From Massilia sp. METH4 (GTDB taxonomy: Bacteria; Pseudomonadota; Gammaproteobacteria; Burkholderiales; Burkholderiaceae_D): 64,000 bases of DNA. Shown piece by piece: positions 29,701-37,058 of the stretch (positions are counted from its first letter, which is position 1; each line of letters begins with the position of its first letter). The notes beneath the pieces were generated by a model, which saw only the letters and a list, made by a program, of their open reading frames with translations, was not told where the DNA came from and did no database searches. The translations under genes were made by a program, and so were the position numbers. Location: positions 248,001-312,000 of the forward strand of contig NZ_CP146614.1 of assembly GCF_037094685.1 (NCBI RefSeq), written 5' to 3'.

Positions 29701-29882
29701 TGGGCGCGCACCACGCCGGCCAGCGAGCACTCGTCCGTGATCGCCAGCGCCGCATAGTCCAGCTGGATCGCGCGGGCCACCAGTTCCTCCGCGTGCGAGG
29801 CGCCCTGCAGGAACGAGAAGTTCGTCATGCAGAACAGTTCCGCATAGGGCGGCAGTCCGAAGGGTGGCGTGGCGGCTGGCAT
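26712..29882 (-). CDS. dnaE2: Error-prone DNA polymerase DnaE2
   Basis: SOS-inducible C-family polymerase alpha subunit of 1056 aa for translesion synthesis with ImuA and ImuB. Domain order is a PHP domain (about residues 15-90, beginning [16 protein letters not shown]), the palm with the catalytic [10 protein letters not shown] block near residues 399-408, fingers, a helix-hairpin region, and an OB-fold near 950-1030 ([25 protein letters not shown], split). Start at ATG 29882; 18 further in-frame codons run across the LexA box. It is apart from imuA-imuB (46.4-48.5 kb), although all three usually form one operon. Confidence 0.95.
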   Translation of the reverse strand: [1056 protein letters not shown]

Positions 29883-29895
29883 GGTGACGCTGATA

Positions 29896-29911
29896 CTGTA
29901 TAAACATACAG
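29896..29911 (-). promoter_or_regulatory. LexA (SOS) box of dnaE2
   Basis: CTGT-ATAAACAT-ACAG exactly matches the CTGT-N8-ACAG SOS box and lies 14-29 bp upstream of the dnaE2 ATG. A second one stands before imuA. Confidence 0.9.
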
Positions 29912-30094
29912 TATTATACCCTCCGGCCCGCTTCAAGCGCCGCTACGCGGCAGCAGTGCTCCATACCAGAATTTTGGCATTGCACGGTAATAAAAATTGT
30001 GTCGTTTGCAAAATTGTCACACTGTGGATGTTGCGCCTAGGTCAAATGTATACGGGCCGATAAAATCGCCGATTTACCCGTTTCGGAGAAGCCC

Positions 30095-32521
30095 TTGTCC
30101 ACACTACGCCTTGCCGTCCTGTCCGCCCTGTATGGATCTTCCGCCCTCGCCTTCTCCCCCGCCGCGCTGGCCCAGGCCCAGGCGGCAACGGAGCCGGTGC
30201 AGGCGCCAGTGCAAATTAGTACGCCCCAGCAGATGCAGACCGTGAGCATCGTCGGTTCGCGCCGCGCCACCAGCTCGGCCACCGATACCGTGGTGCCGAT
30301 CGACGTGATCCCGCTGACCGGCGCCGCCGAGAAAGGCGGCCAGTTTGACCTGTCGCAGACGCTGACCAATATTTCCCCCTCGTTCAACTCGACCCGCCAG
30401 TCCGGTGCCGACGGTGCCGACCTCGTCGATTCGGCCGCCCTGCGCGGCCTGGGTTCGGACCAGACCCTGGTGCTGGTGAACGGCAAGCGCCGCCACACGT
30501 CCTCGCTGGTGAACCTGTTCGGCGCGCGCAACCGCGGCAACACGGGCACCGACCTGAATGCGATCCCGATGCTGGCGATCCGCGACGTGCAGGTGCTGCG
30601 CGACGGCGCCGCCGCGCAGTACGGCTCCGACGCGATCGCCGGCGTGATGGACATCGGCCTGAAGAAAAGCCTGGGCTGCGAAGCGGTGACGGGCTATGGC
30701 CAGTACTCGGCCGGCGACGGCGAGAACTGGCTGGCATCGGCCTACTGCGGTATCGCCCTGGGCGGCGGCGTGGTCGGCATCACGGCCGAATACCTGGATC
30801 GCGGCCGTTCGGACCGCTCCGAGCCGGGCAACCCGCGCATCATCGGCGACTCGAAGACGGAAAACCAGACGCTGTACGTGAACGGCGAGATCCCGACCGG
30901 CGTGGCGGGCGGCACGGGCAAGTTCTACTTCACCGGCGGCGTGCAGAAGCGCGACGCCTCGTCCGCCGCCTTTGGCCGCGGCGGCATCGGTACCGACGAT
31001 ATCCCGAGCCGCAACTCGGCCGCGATGTATCCGGAAGGCTTCGTCCCGTTCATCAATGGCGACATGGATGACCGCTACGCGATCGTTGGCCACCGCGCGC
31101 GACTGGGCGAGTGGAATGCCGACATCTCGCAGACCTACGGCTACAACCGCCTGATGTACGACATCAGCAACACGCTGAACGCCTCCATCGCCAATGCCGA
31201 CCTGCTCGCTGGCGGTCGCGGCATCAGCCCCAACAGCTTCGATGCGGGCGGCTTCTCGTTCGAGCAGTGGACGACGAACGCCGACTTCGCGCGCTACTTC
31301 GACGGCGTGCTGGGCAAGGGCCTGAACGTGGCCTTCGGCGCCGAGTACCGCGTCGAGAAATACAAGATCTTCGCCGGCGAGCCGGGTTCCTACATCGATG
31401 CCGACGGCGTGGGCAATGGCGGCAACGCGGGCAGCCAGGGCTTCCCCGGCTTCCAGCCCGGCGACGTGACGAACGCGCGCCGCCACAGCACCGCCGCCTA
31501 CCTGGACATGGAAGCGGACCTGACCGATGCGGCCAAGCTCCAGGGCGCCGTGCGCTGGGAAAAATACAGCGACTTCGGCTCCACCGTGACCGGCAAGCTG
31601 GCCGGCAGCTACCGCGTGGCACCGACCACGCTGCTGCGCGCCTCGGCCAGCACGGGCTTCCGCGCCCCGTCGCTGCAGCAGGCCTACTTCTCCTCCACGT
31701 TCACCGACTTCATCGGTGGCGTGCCGACCGACGTGGTGCTGGCGCCGAACGGCGGTGCCGTCGCCACGCTGGCCGGCATTCCGAAGCTGAAGGAAGAGAA
31801 GTCGACCAGCTTCACCCTGGGCACGACGTGGACGCCGACGCCGGCGATTTCCGTGACGGCCGACCTGTACCACATCAAGATCCGCGACCGCATCGTGCTG
31901 TCCGGCCGCTTCGATGCCGACAACTATCCTGAACTGGCGGCGCGCCTGTCGACGCTGGGCGTGGGCCAGGCGCAGTTCTTCGTCAACTCGGTGGACACGA
32001 AGACGCAGGGCCTGGACCTGACCGCCTCGCACCGCGGCACGCTGTTCGGCAACCGCCTGACCACCTTCCTGGCCGCGAACTTCTCGAAGACGACGGTGGA
32101 AGACATCCACGCCCCGGCATCGCTGGCCGGCTACGAGGACGTGCTGCTGTCCGAGCGCGAGCGCCTGTTCATCGAACAGGGCGGCCCGCGCCGCAAGGCC
32201 ACGCTGGGCTTCAACTACGTCGCCGGCCCGCTGGATACGGACTTCCGCATCATCCACTTCGGCCCGCAGACCCTCGGCACCTTCAGCGGCACCGCCGCCG
32301 GCGTGCCGAACCTGTACTACAAGGCCAAGACGTCGGCCGACGTGTCGGTGGCCTACAGCTTCACCCAGAACATCAAGTTCACGGTGGGCGCCAACAACAT
32401 CTGGGGCGCCAAGCCGACCGCACAAAACCCGGACGAAACCGACAACGGCTTCAAGTACGACAGCGTGCAGTTCGGCCTGAACGGCACCTCGTACTTCGCG
32501 CGGCTGCATGTGAAGTTCTAA
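30095..32521 (+). CDS. TonB-dependent receptor (third in window)
   Basis: Outer-membrane receptor of 808 aa. Signal peptide residues 1-27 (hydrophobic run ending AALAQA), then a plug with the SIVGSRR-type TonB-box neighbourhood near residues 50-56, LGSDQTLVLVNGKRRH near 124-139, and RDGAAAQYGSDAIAGVMDI near 168-186; the barrel ends LHVKF. The start is TTG at 30095, supported by GGAGAAG 8 nt upstream; no ATG is available in the right place. No partner gene lies beside it and no Fur box was seen, so the ligand is unknown. Confidence 0.9.
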   Translation: MSTLRLAVLSALYGSSALAFSPAALAQAQAATEPVQAPVQISTPQQMQTVSIVGSRRATSSATDTVVPIDVIPLTGAAEKGGQFDLSQTLTNISPSFNSTRQSGADGADLVDSAALRGLGSDQTLVLVNGKRRHTSSLVNLFGARNRGNTGTDLNAIPMLAIRDVQVLRDGAAAQYGSDAIAGVMDIGLKKSLGCEAVTGYGQYSAGDGENWLASAYCGIALGGGVVGITAEYLDRGRSDRSEPGNPRIIGDSKTENQTLYVNGEIPTGVAGGTGKFYFTGGVQKRDASSAAFGRGGIGTDDIPSRNSAAMYPEGFVPFINGDMDDRYAIVGHRARLGEWNADISQTYGYNRLMYDISNTLNASIANADLLAGGRGISPNSFDAGGFSFEQWTTNADFARYFDGVLGKGLNVAFGAEYRVEKYKIFAGEPGSYIDADGVGNGGNAGSQGFPGFQPGDVTNARRHSTAAYLDMEADLTDAAKLQGAVRWEKYSDFGSTVTGKLAGSYRVAPTTLLRASASTGFRAPSLQQAYFSSTFTDFIGGVPTDVVLAPNGGAVATLAGIPKLKEEKSTSFTLGTTWTPTPAISVTADLYHIKIRDRIVLSGRFDADNYPELAARLSTLGVGQAQFFVNSVDTKTQGLDLTASHRGTLFGNRLTTFLAANFSKTTVEDIHAPASLAGYEDVLLSERERLFIEQGGPRRKATLGFNYVAGPLDTDFRIIHFGPQTLGTFSGTAAGVPNLYYKAKTSADVSVAYSFTQNIKFTVGANNIWGAKPTAQNPDETDNGFKYDSVQFGLNGTSYFARLHVKF

Positions 32522-32564
32522 GAAGCGCCCCCTGGAACCGGTGCCTTGCCAACACCGGTGACAG

Positions 32565-32653
32565 GCTCCGATTCTTGGGAAATATTTCCTAAAAACCGGT
32601 GACAGGCTCCGCCTCTTGGGAAACATTTCCTGAGAATCGGTGCCTGTCACCGG
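32565..32653. repeat. Composite family-2 repeat between convergent genes
   Basis: Cores CCGGTGACAGGCTCC at 32565-32579 and 32596-32610 and GGTGCCTGTCACCGG at 32639-32653, spaced by GGGAAATATTTCC/GGGAAACATTTCC mini-palindromes. The unit GGAAACATTTCC to CACCGG is almost the same as that ending at 16643. It fills the gap between the receptor and the methyltransferase, two convergent genes. Confidence 0.85.
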
Positions 32654-32663
32654 TGTTCTCTTG

Positions 32664-33431
32664 TCACGTGGCTGCCGCCGCGATCAGGATCGTGTCCACC
32701 GTAAAGCTGCCGTCTTCCTCGATGGCGAAGTAATCGCGCACCTCGTTCGGCGCACGCTGCTGCAACGACCGGATGGCCGCCACATGCGTGGACGGCGTCT
32801 TCATCCGTTCCACCCAGGACGGGAAGTCCAGGCGCAGGCGGAACCGCGTTTCCTCCGCGATGGAAAATCCAGCGGCGCCCAGCATGGTGCGCCATTCCGC
32901 GGGCGACGCATTGCGCACGTGCGACGGGTCGCGCAGCAATTCGAGGCTTTGCAGCCACGTGTCGAGCAGAGGCACGCCCGGCGTGGCGACGTCCATCACG
33001 ATCATCGTTCCGCCCGCTTTCAACGCGCGGCGCATCTGCGCGAGGCCGGCCGGCACGTCGTGCCAGTGGTGTGCACTGTACCGGGTGACGGCCACGTCGA
33101 AGGAACCCGAGGGGCACGGCAGCGCTTCGGCCGCGCTGCGCCTGGTCACGACATTGGCGAGCCCGCGCCGGGCTGCTTCGTCGGCCACCACGCGCAGCAT
33201 GTCGTCGGAGAGGTCGCAGGCGACCACCTTGCCCACCTGCGGCGCCAACCGGAACGTGACATGCCCGCCGCCGCAGCCCATGTCCAGCGCGATCGCATCG
33301 GGGCGGCTGCCCACCAGGTTCACGATCCGCTCCAGGTCTTCGCCTTGCGCGTGGACCGCGCTGGTGAGATAGGCATGTGCCTGCGGACCGAACTGGCTGT
33401 TCACGTGTTCATTGTGGCTATGGGCGTTCAT
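32664..33431 (-). CDS. Class I SAM-dependent methyltransferase (UbiE/MenG-like)
   Basis: A 255-aa methyltransferase. SAM-binding motif I is ALDMGCGGGHVTFRL near residues 47-61; VVACDLSDDML near 68-78 and the post-motif VTRYSAHHWHDVPAGLAQMRRALKAGG (split, near 114-140) resemble UbiE-type C- or small-molecule methyltransferases. The substrate is not deducible. Start at ATG 33431 (MNAHSHNEHV). It diverges from an XRE-type regulator across 103 bp carrying a direct repeat, suggesting that the regulator controls it. Confidence 0.87.
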   Translation of the reverse strand: MNAHSHNEHVNSQFGPQAHAYLTSAVHAQGEDLERIVNLVGSRPDAIALDMGCGGGHVTFRLAPQVGKVVACDLSDDMLRVVADEAARRGLANVVTRRSAAEALPCPSGSFDVAVTRYSAHHWHDVPAGLAQMRRALKAGGTMIVMDVATPGVPLLDTWLQSLELLRDPSHVRNASPAEWRTMLGAAGFSIAEETRFRLRLDFPSWVERMKTPSTHVAAIRSLQQRAPNEVRDYFAIEEDGSFTVDTILIAAAAT

Positions 33432-33481
33432 GAAGACTCCAAAGATAGGGTTGGGAAGTCCATTGTGTTCCCGCCTTTTAA

Positions 33482-33513
33482 CTGGTACAAGATAGCAGCT
33501 TATTCTGGTATAA
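33482..33513. promoter_or_regulatory. Direct repeat in the methyltransferase/XRE divergent promoter
   Basis: CTGGTACAA (33482-33490) and CTGGTATAA (33505-33513), 23 bp apart (about two helical turns), lie between the two divergent starts. A candidate operator for the XRE-type regulator. Confidence 0.4.
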
Positions 33514-33534
33514 ATCCCGCCATGTTCCGTACCC

Positions 33535-34305
33535 ATGACCCAGCCTGATCCCCGCCGCCTGCTCGGCGCCTTCATTCGTGCCCACCGCGAGCGGCTGCCG
33601 CCACCCGTTTCCGGCGTCGGCCGACGCCGCACGCCAGGGCTGCGCCGCGAGGAGCTGGCCGACGCGGCGGGCGTCAGTACCACCTGGATCACATGGTTGG
33701 AACAAGGACGCGAGGTTGCGGCCTCCGCCGCCGCGCTGGCCCGGCTGGCCGATGCCTTGCGGCTCACCTCGGCCGAACGCGCGTCGATGTTCGACCTGGC
33801 CCGCAAGCGCGACCCATCGCCTGCCAGCGTCATCGCCGACGTCCCCGCGGACCTGCTCGCCCTGCCCTCGCTGGTCACCGTGCCCGCCTACCTGCTCGAT
33901 CGAACATGGACTGTGCGCGCCTGGAATGCCCCGGCCGCGCGCCTGTTCAGCGGCTGGCTGGATGAAGACGCCGCGGATCGCAACCTGATGCGCTTCGTCT
34001 TTCTCTCGCCGCTCGCGCGGGCCTTGATCGCGGACTGGCCGGAGCGCTGCCAGCGCCTGGCGGCCGAGTTCAGGGCCGATTACAGCCGCTGCCCGCACGA
34101 TGCGGCGTTCCTCGCGCTGATCGAGGACCTGTCAGCGGGGAGCGAGGCCTTCTCGCGCTGCTGGAAGGAGCAGGCCGTCCTGCATCGGGAAGGCGGTGAG
34201 CGGGTGTTCAATCACCCGTCGGATGGCATGCTGCGGCTCAGGCAGACGACACTGCTGGTGGCGGCGCAGCAGGAGTGCAAGCTGGTTTGTCTATCCCCGG
34301 CGTGA
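33535..34305 (+). CDS. XRE-family regulator with MmyB-like ligand domain
   Basis: Transcription factor of 256 aa. The N-terminal helix-turn-helix spans about residues 8-88 (RRTPGLRREELADAAGVSTTWITWLEQGR being the MmyB-type HTH core, split here), and the C-terminal MmyB-like PAS-type domain spans about 105-250, with WTVRAWNAPAARLF near 123-136 and the late NHPSDGMLRLRQTTLL stretch near 226-241. The family binds fatty-acid-like or other small ligands. It diverges from the methyltransferase gene, which is its most likely target. Confidence 0.88.
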   Translation: MTQPDPRRLLGAFIRAHRERLPPPVSGVGRRRTPGLRREELADAAGVSTTWITWLEQGREVAASAAALARLADALRLTSAERASMFDLARKRDPSPASVIADVPADLLALPSLVTVPAYLLDRTWTVRAWNAPAARLFSGWLDEDAADRNLMRFVFLSPLARALIADWPERCQRLAAEFRADYSRCPHDAAFLALIEDLSAGSEAFSRCWKEQAVLHREGGERVFNHPSDGMLRLRQTTLLVAAQQECKLVCLSPA

Positions 34306-34374
34306 TTGCCGGAAGTAACGACAGTATTTCCCGCTTGCTCAGGGACGCACGAAAAACTCCTGGCTGGAGGCTGG

Positions 34375-35244
34375 TCATCCCCCGGTTGCGATCGGTGACT
34401 TGGCGCCAGCGCACGTCATCGTCCGCCACGCCGATGGCGTGACACCTACGCTGCCCTTGAACCGCCGGGTGAGGTGGCTCTGGTCCGCGAACCCGCATTC
34501 CAGCGCCACCAATGCGAGTGGCATGCCGAGGCGGATGCGGGCTTGCGCTTGCGCGATGCGGACGGCATTCAGGTACATGTGTGGCGGCATGTGATACGCC
34601 GCGCTGAACGCCCGGGTCAAGTGGGCACGGGACAAGCCTGCCGCGGCGGCCAGGTCCGATACCGTCATGTCGTTCGCGTAGCAAGTACGGATATAGTCTT
34701 TCGCCCGGGCCAGCGCCGCGGCACCGGCGTCGAGACGGGCCATGACGGTAGATTCCGGGCGCTCCCCATGTCGGCATAACATCGTGCCCAGGAACGCAAG
34801 CATCAGCGATTCCACGCGCAGCGACTCGGCAGGTGTCTCCGCCAGGCTGATGGACAATCTGCTGAAGCGTTCCGCCATCTCAGCATCGGTGACATGGGGT
34901 TTGGAGAAATACCGCTCGCGGGCCGGACCATCGGCCGTCACGCCGCTGGTGATGAACTCTTCGGGCACGTACCAGATCGTGTAGCGGAAGCCATCCTCCG
35001 TGCCGCCCCTGCCGTCGTGGTCATCCTCCGGATTGAACAGCACGAAATCGCCGGGCTGGCTGTCATACTGCCTTCCCTTGCAGCGAAAGCGCTGGATGCC
35101 ATGGGTGGTGGTGCCGATCGCGAAGCTGTCGTGGCTGTGCCGTTCGAAGGCATGGTCGGCAAAGCTTGCCCGCATCAGCGTTACGCCATTGGCCAGGGCG
35201 CCAAACGTGGCCTGGTTGAGCGGCTGACGGGGATCGGGACTCAT
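34375..35244 (-). CDS. AraC-family transcriptional regulator
   Basis: A 289-aa regulator with an N-terminal cupin-like sensor domain (about residues 20-100; ERHSHDSFAIG, PGDFVLFNPEDDHDG) and a C-terminal pair of helix-turn-helices (about 175-275; TVSDLAAAAGLSRAHLTRAF and LVALECGFADQSHLTRRFK). Start at ATG 35244 (MSPDPRQP); the frame upstream overlaps the divergent cupin promoter. It diverges from a small cupin gene 71 bp away, the obvious target. The effector is unknown. Confidence 0.9.
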   Translation of the reverse strand: MSPDPRQPLNQATFGALANGVTLMRASFADHAFERHSHDSFAIGTTTHGIQRFRCKGRQYDSQPGDFVLFNPEDDHDGRGGTEDGFRYTIWYVPEEFITSGVTADGPARERYFSKPHVTDAEMAERFSRLSISLAETPAESLRVESLMLAFLGTMLCRHGERPESTVMARLDAGAAALARAKDYIRTCYANDMTVSDLAAAAGLSRAHLTRAFSAAYHMPPHMYLNAVRIAQAQARIRLGMPLALVALECGFADQSHLTRRFKGSVGVTPSAWRTMTCAGAKSPIATGG

Positions 35245-35315
35245 GCAACGATTGTACAAGACCACGCTGGCCGGCAAGGCAAGAATGGCACTTTCACCTT
35301 TTCGGGAAGCCATCC

Positions 35316-35672
35316 ATGCAGACTCCGATCGACCTGGCCGGCAAGCTGGCCACCTTCAACGAGGCCTGGCAGCCTCGCACCGTCGCGCTGTTCAATGGCC
35401 ATGATGTGATGGTCGCGAAACTGCGCGGCGAGTATCACTGGCACGTTCACGACAACACCGACGACTTCTTCCTGGTCCTCGACGGCCATCTCGAGATCGA
35501 CCTCGAAGGTGGCGCGACGGTGACACTCGCGCCCGGCCAGATGTACATCGTTCCAAAGGGCGTGCGCCACCGGCCGCGGGCACGGGACGAAGCGCATATC
35601 CTGCTGATCGAGCCGACGGGAACGCCGAACAGCGGCGATCCGCTGACGGCGGCCCCGCGCCGGGTCATCTAA
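35316..35672 (+). CDS. Small cupin-domain protein
   Basis: A 118-aa single-cupin protein, probably a metal-binding beta-barrel. The first cupin motif is YHWHVHDNTDDFFLVLDG (about residues 40-57) with three histidines and the acidic residue that normally bind metal, and the second is PGQMYIVPKGVRHRP (about 72-86). GGGAAG precedes the ATG. It is divergent from the AraC regulator. Enzymatic activity or a sensing role cannot be decided from sequence. Confidence 0.85.
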   Translation: MQTPIDLAGKLATFNEAWQPRTVALFNGHDVMVAKLRGEYHWHVHDNTDDFFLVLDGHLEIDLEGGATVTLAPGQMYIVPKGVRHRPRARDEAHILLIEPTGTPNSGDPLTAAPRRVI

Positions 35673-35688
35673 GCCGCGCCGGCGCCCT

Positions 35689-36804
35689 TCACGCCAGCTG
35701 CGCGATCTCCCGCGTCATGTTGACGATGGCCGGCTCGTTGTACTGCTCCGAAAACCACGGATCGGCATACAGCGTGCCGCCATAAGCCTTGCCGCGCAGG
35801 TGTTCGAGCACGCGGGCGCGCTGCTCGCCGTAGCGCTCCTCGGGCACGTGGCCGTATTCGGCGCGGATGCCGCGCATGTAGTGGCCGTACACTTCCTCGT
35901 TCTGCCCCAGGATCGCCAGGTCCACGCCCAGCAGGATGTCCTTCAGCGGGTGCGCCACGTCTCCGCCCTGCAGGTGGTCGGTGGCGCGGATCAGCGTGGC
36001 CACTTCTTCCGCGCGGGCGGCATCCGGTTCCAGCCCGCTGCCCAGCCACAGCCGCGCGCTGGCCTCCTCGTTCGAGATGGCCGACGGCTCGTGGCCGTAA
36101 TGCGCGTCGTGGAACCAGAACGCGGCGCGTACGAGATCCGCGTCGCGCGCGGCGGCACCCGTGTTGGCGGCCCAGGCGCGAATCTCGGCCAGGCCGTGCA
36201 CCAGGTGGTCGAGGTTGTGGTAATGGCGCGTGGCGCCGCCGTAGGCATCGGCCCCCGTCAGCCTGGCGAACCACTCCGTGTCGCCGGGGAATAGCGCCTG
36301 CCATTCCTTGTGCAGCCAGCTCGTGATCCAGGCGCGGTAGGCGGGGCCCGGCACGAATTTCTTCGTCGTCCAGTTCCAGCCGACCGGGCCTTCCAGCGCC
36401 TTGACGAAGCTCGAGCTCACCGAGCCCAGGTCGCGCGGCGGCATCACGAACAGCGTCTTGGCGCCGCCGATCACTTCCACGTTGGTTTGCTGGATCAGGT
36501 TCTCGTAATCGAAATCGGCCGTGCTGCGGATGCCGCGGATCAGGTAGTCCACGCCGTGCTTGCGCGCCACGCGTGCCGTGTAGTCGCTCTTCACGATCAA
36601 GACCTGCACGTTGTCCCACTGCCGCTCGGCGCAGCTTTCCAGCACGATGGCGCGCCGCTCCTCGGCCGAGAAGCGCGGCTGCTTGGTGGAGTTCTGGGAC
36701 AGGAAGACGATCACCTCGTCCGCGATCGAGCGGGCTTCGCCGATCACCCACATGTGGCCATTGGTGATCGGGTCCAGCGTGCCCGAGAAACCGATTTTTT
36801 TCAT
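35689..36804 (-). CDS. CoaD-like nucleotidyltransferase fused to an HD-type phosphohydrolase domain
   Basis: A 371-aa two-domain protein. Residues 1-155 look like phosphopantetheine adenylyltransferase: GTLDPITNGHMWVIGEA near 8-24 (nucleotidyltransferase HxGH-type TNGH), YLIRGIRSTADFDYE near 86-100, and SVSSSFVKAL near 128-137. Residues 160-371 match the predicted metal-dependent HD phosphohydrolase family (COG4339-like): RHYHNLDHL near 191, FWFHDAHY near 228 and IRATDH near 267 give the H...HD...D pattern. Free-standing CoaD is about 160 aa. The fusion suggests that an adenylated product is made or removed by the same polypeptide. No frameshift is seen at the junction. Confidence 0.88.
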   Translation of the reverse strand: MKKIGFSGTLDPITNGHMWVIGEARSIADEVIVFLSQNSTKQPRFSAEERRAIVLESCAERQWDNVQVLIVKSDYTARVARKHGVDYLIRGIRSTADFDYENLIQQTNVEVIGGAKTLFVMPPRDLGSVSSSFVKALEGPVGWNWTTKKFVPGPAYRAWITSWLHKEWQALFPGDTEWFARLTGADAYGGATRHYHNLDHLVHGLAEIRAWAANTGAAARDADLVRAAFWFHDAHYGHEPSAISNEEASARLWLGSGLEPDAARAEEVATLIRATDHLQGGDVAHPLKDILLGVDLAILGQNEEVYGHYMRGIRAEYGHVPEERYGEQRARVLEHLRGKAYGGTLYADPWFSEQYNEPAIVNMTREIAQLA

Positions 36805-36868
36805 GCGCCGCCCTGTTGGCTGTCTGTCATGATCGGCATTCTATCGTGGACAGGCGCGGAGGCAGACT

Positions 36869-37021
36869 GAAACACTGTCGACAGGGCATCGGAGAACCGA
36901 TGTGCGACACCCGGAGGGCGAAACGCTATCGACAGGGTATGGGAAAACCGGTGTCGGACACCCGGAGGGTGAAGCGCTATCGACAGGGTATGGGAAAACC
37001 GGTGTCGGACACCCGGAAGGT
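36869..37021. repeat. Three tandem copies of a 51-bp unit containing the family-3 palindrome
   Basis: Units begin at 36869, 36920 and 36971, with an exact 51-bp period. Copies 2 and 3 differ at only a few bases; copy 1 is more diverged. Each unit runs GAAACGCTATCGACAGG ... GGTGTCGGACACC ... GGAGGG. A reverse-oriented core GGTGTCCGACACC (37019-37031) closes the array and pairs with the last unit. Confidence 0.9.
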
Positions 37022-37058
37022 GTCCGACACCAGTGCTCGAGCGCTGGTGGATTGAGTG

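Noticed and set aside
26658..29903. 1081-codon open frame on the plus strand opposite dnaE2
   Set aside because: Antisense shadow of GC-rich codons; the peptide is rich in His/Arg/Gln with no domain, while DnaE2 on the other strand is fully recognisable.
30104..32650. 848-codon minus-strand frame opposite the third TonB receptor
   Set aside because: It starts inside the family-2 repeat and shows shadow composition only.
36869..37031. Possible CRISPR array
   Set aside because: Copies are head-to-tail with no unique spacers; it is a simple tandem repeat.
36816..37055. 79-codon frame with repeated KRYRQGMGKPVSDTRR-like units
   Set aside because: The peptide repeat is produced by the 51-bp tandem DNA repeat, whose period happens to be a multiple of three; there is no ribosome-binding site and the core is a palindrome.
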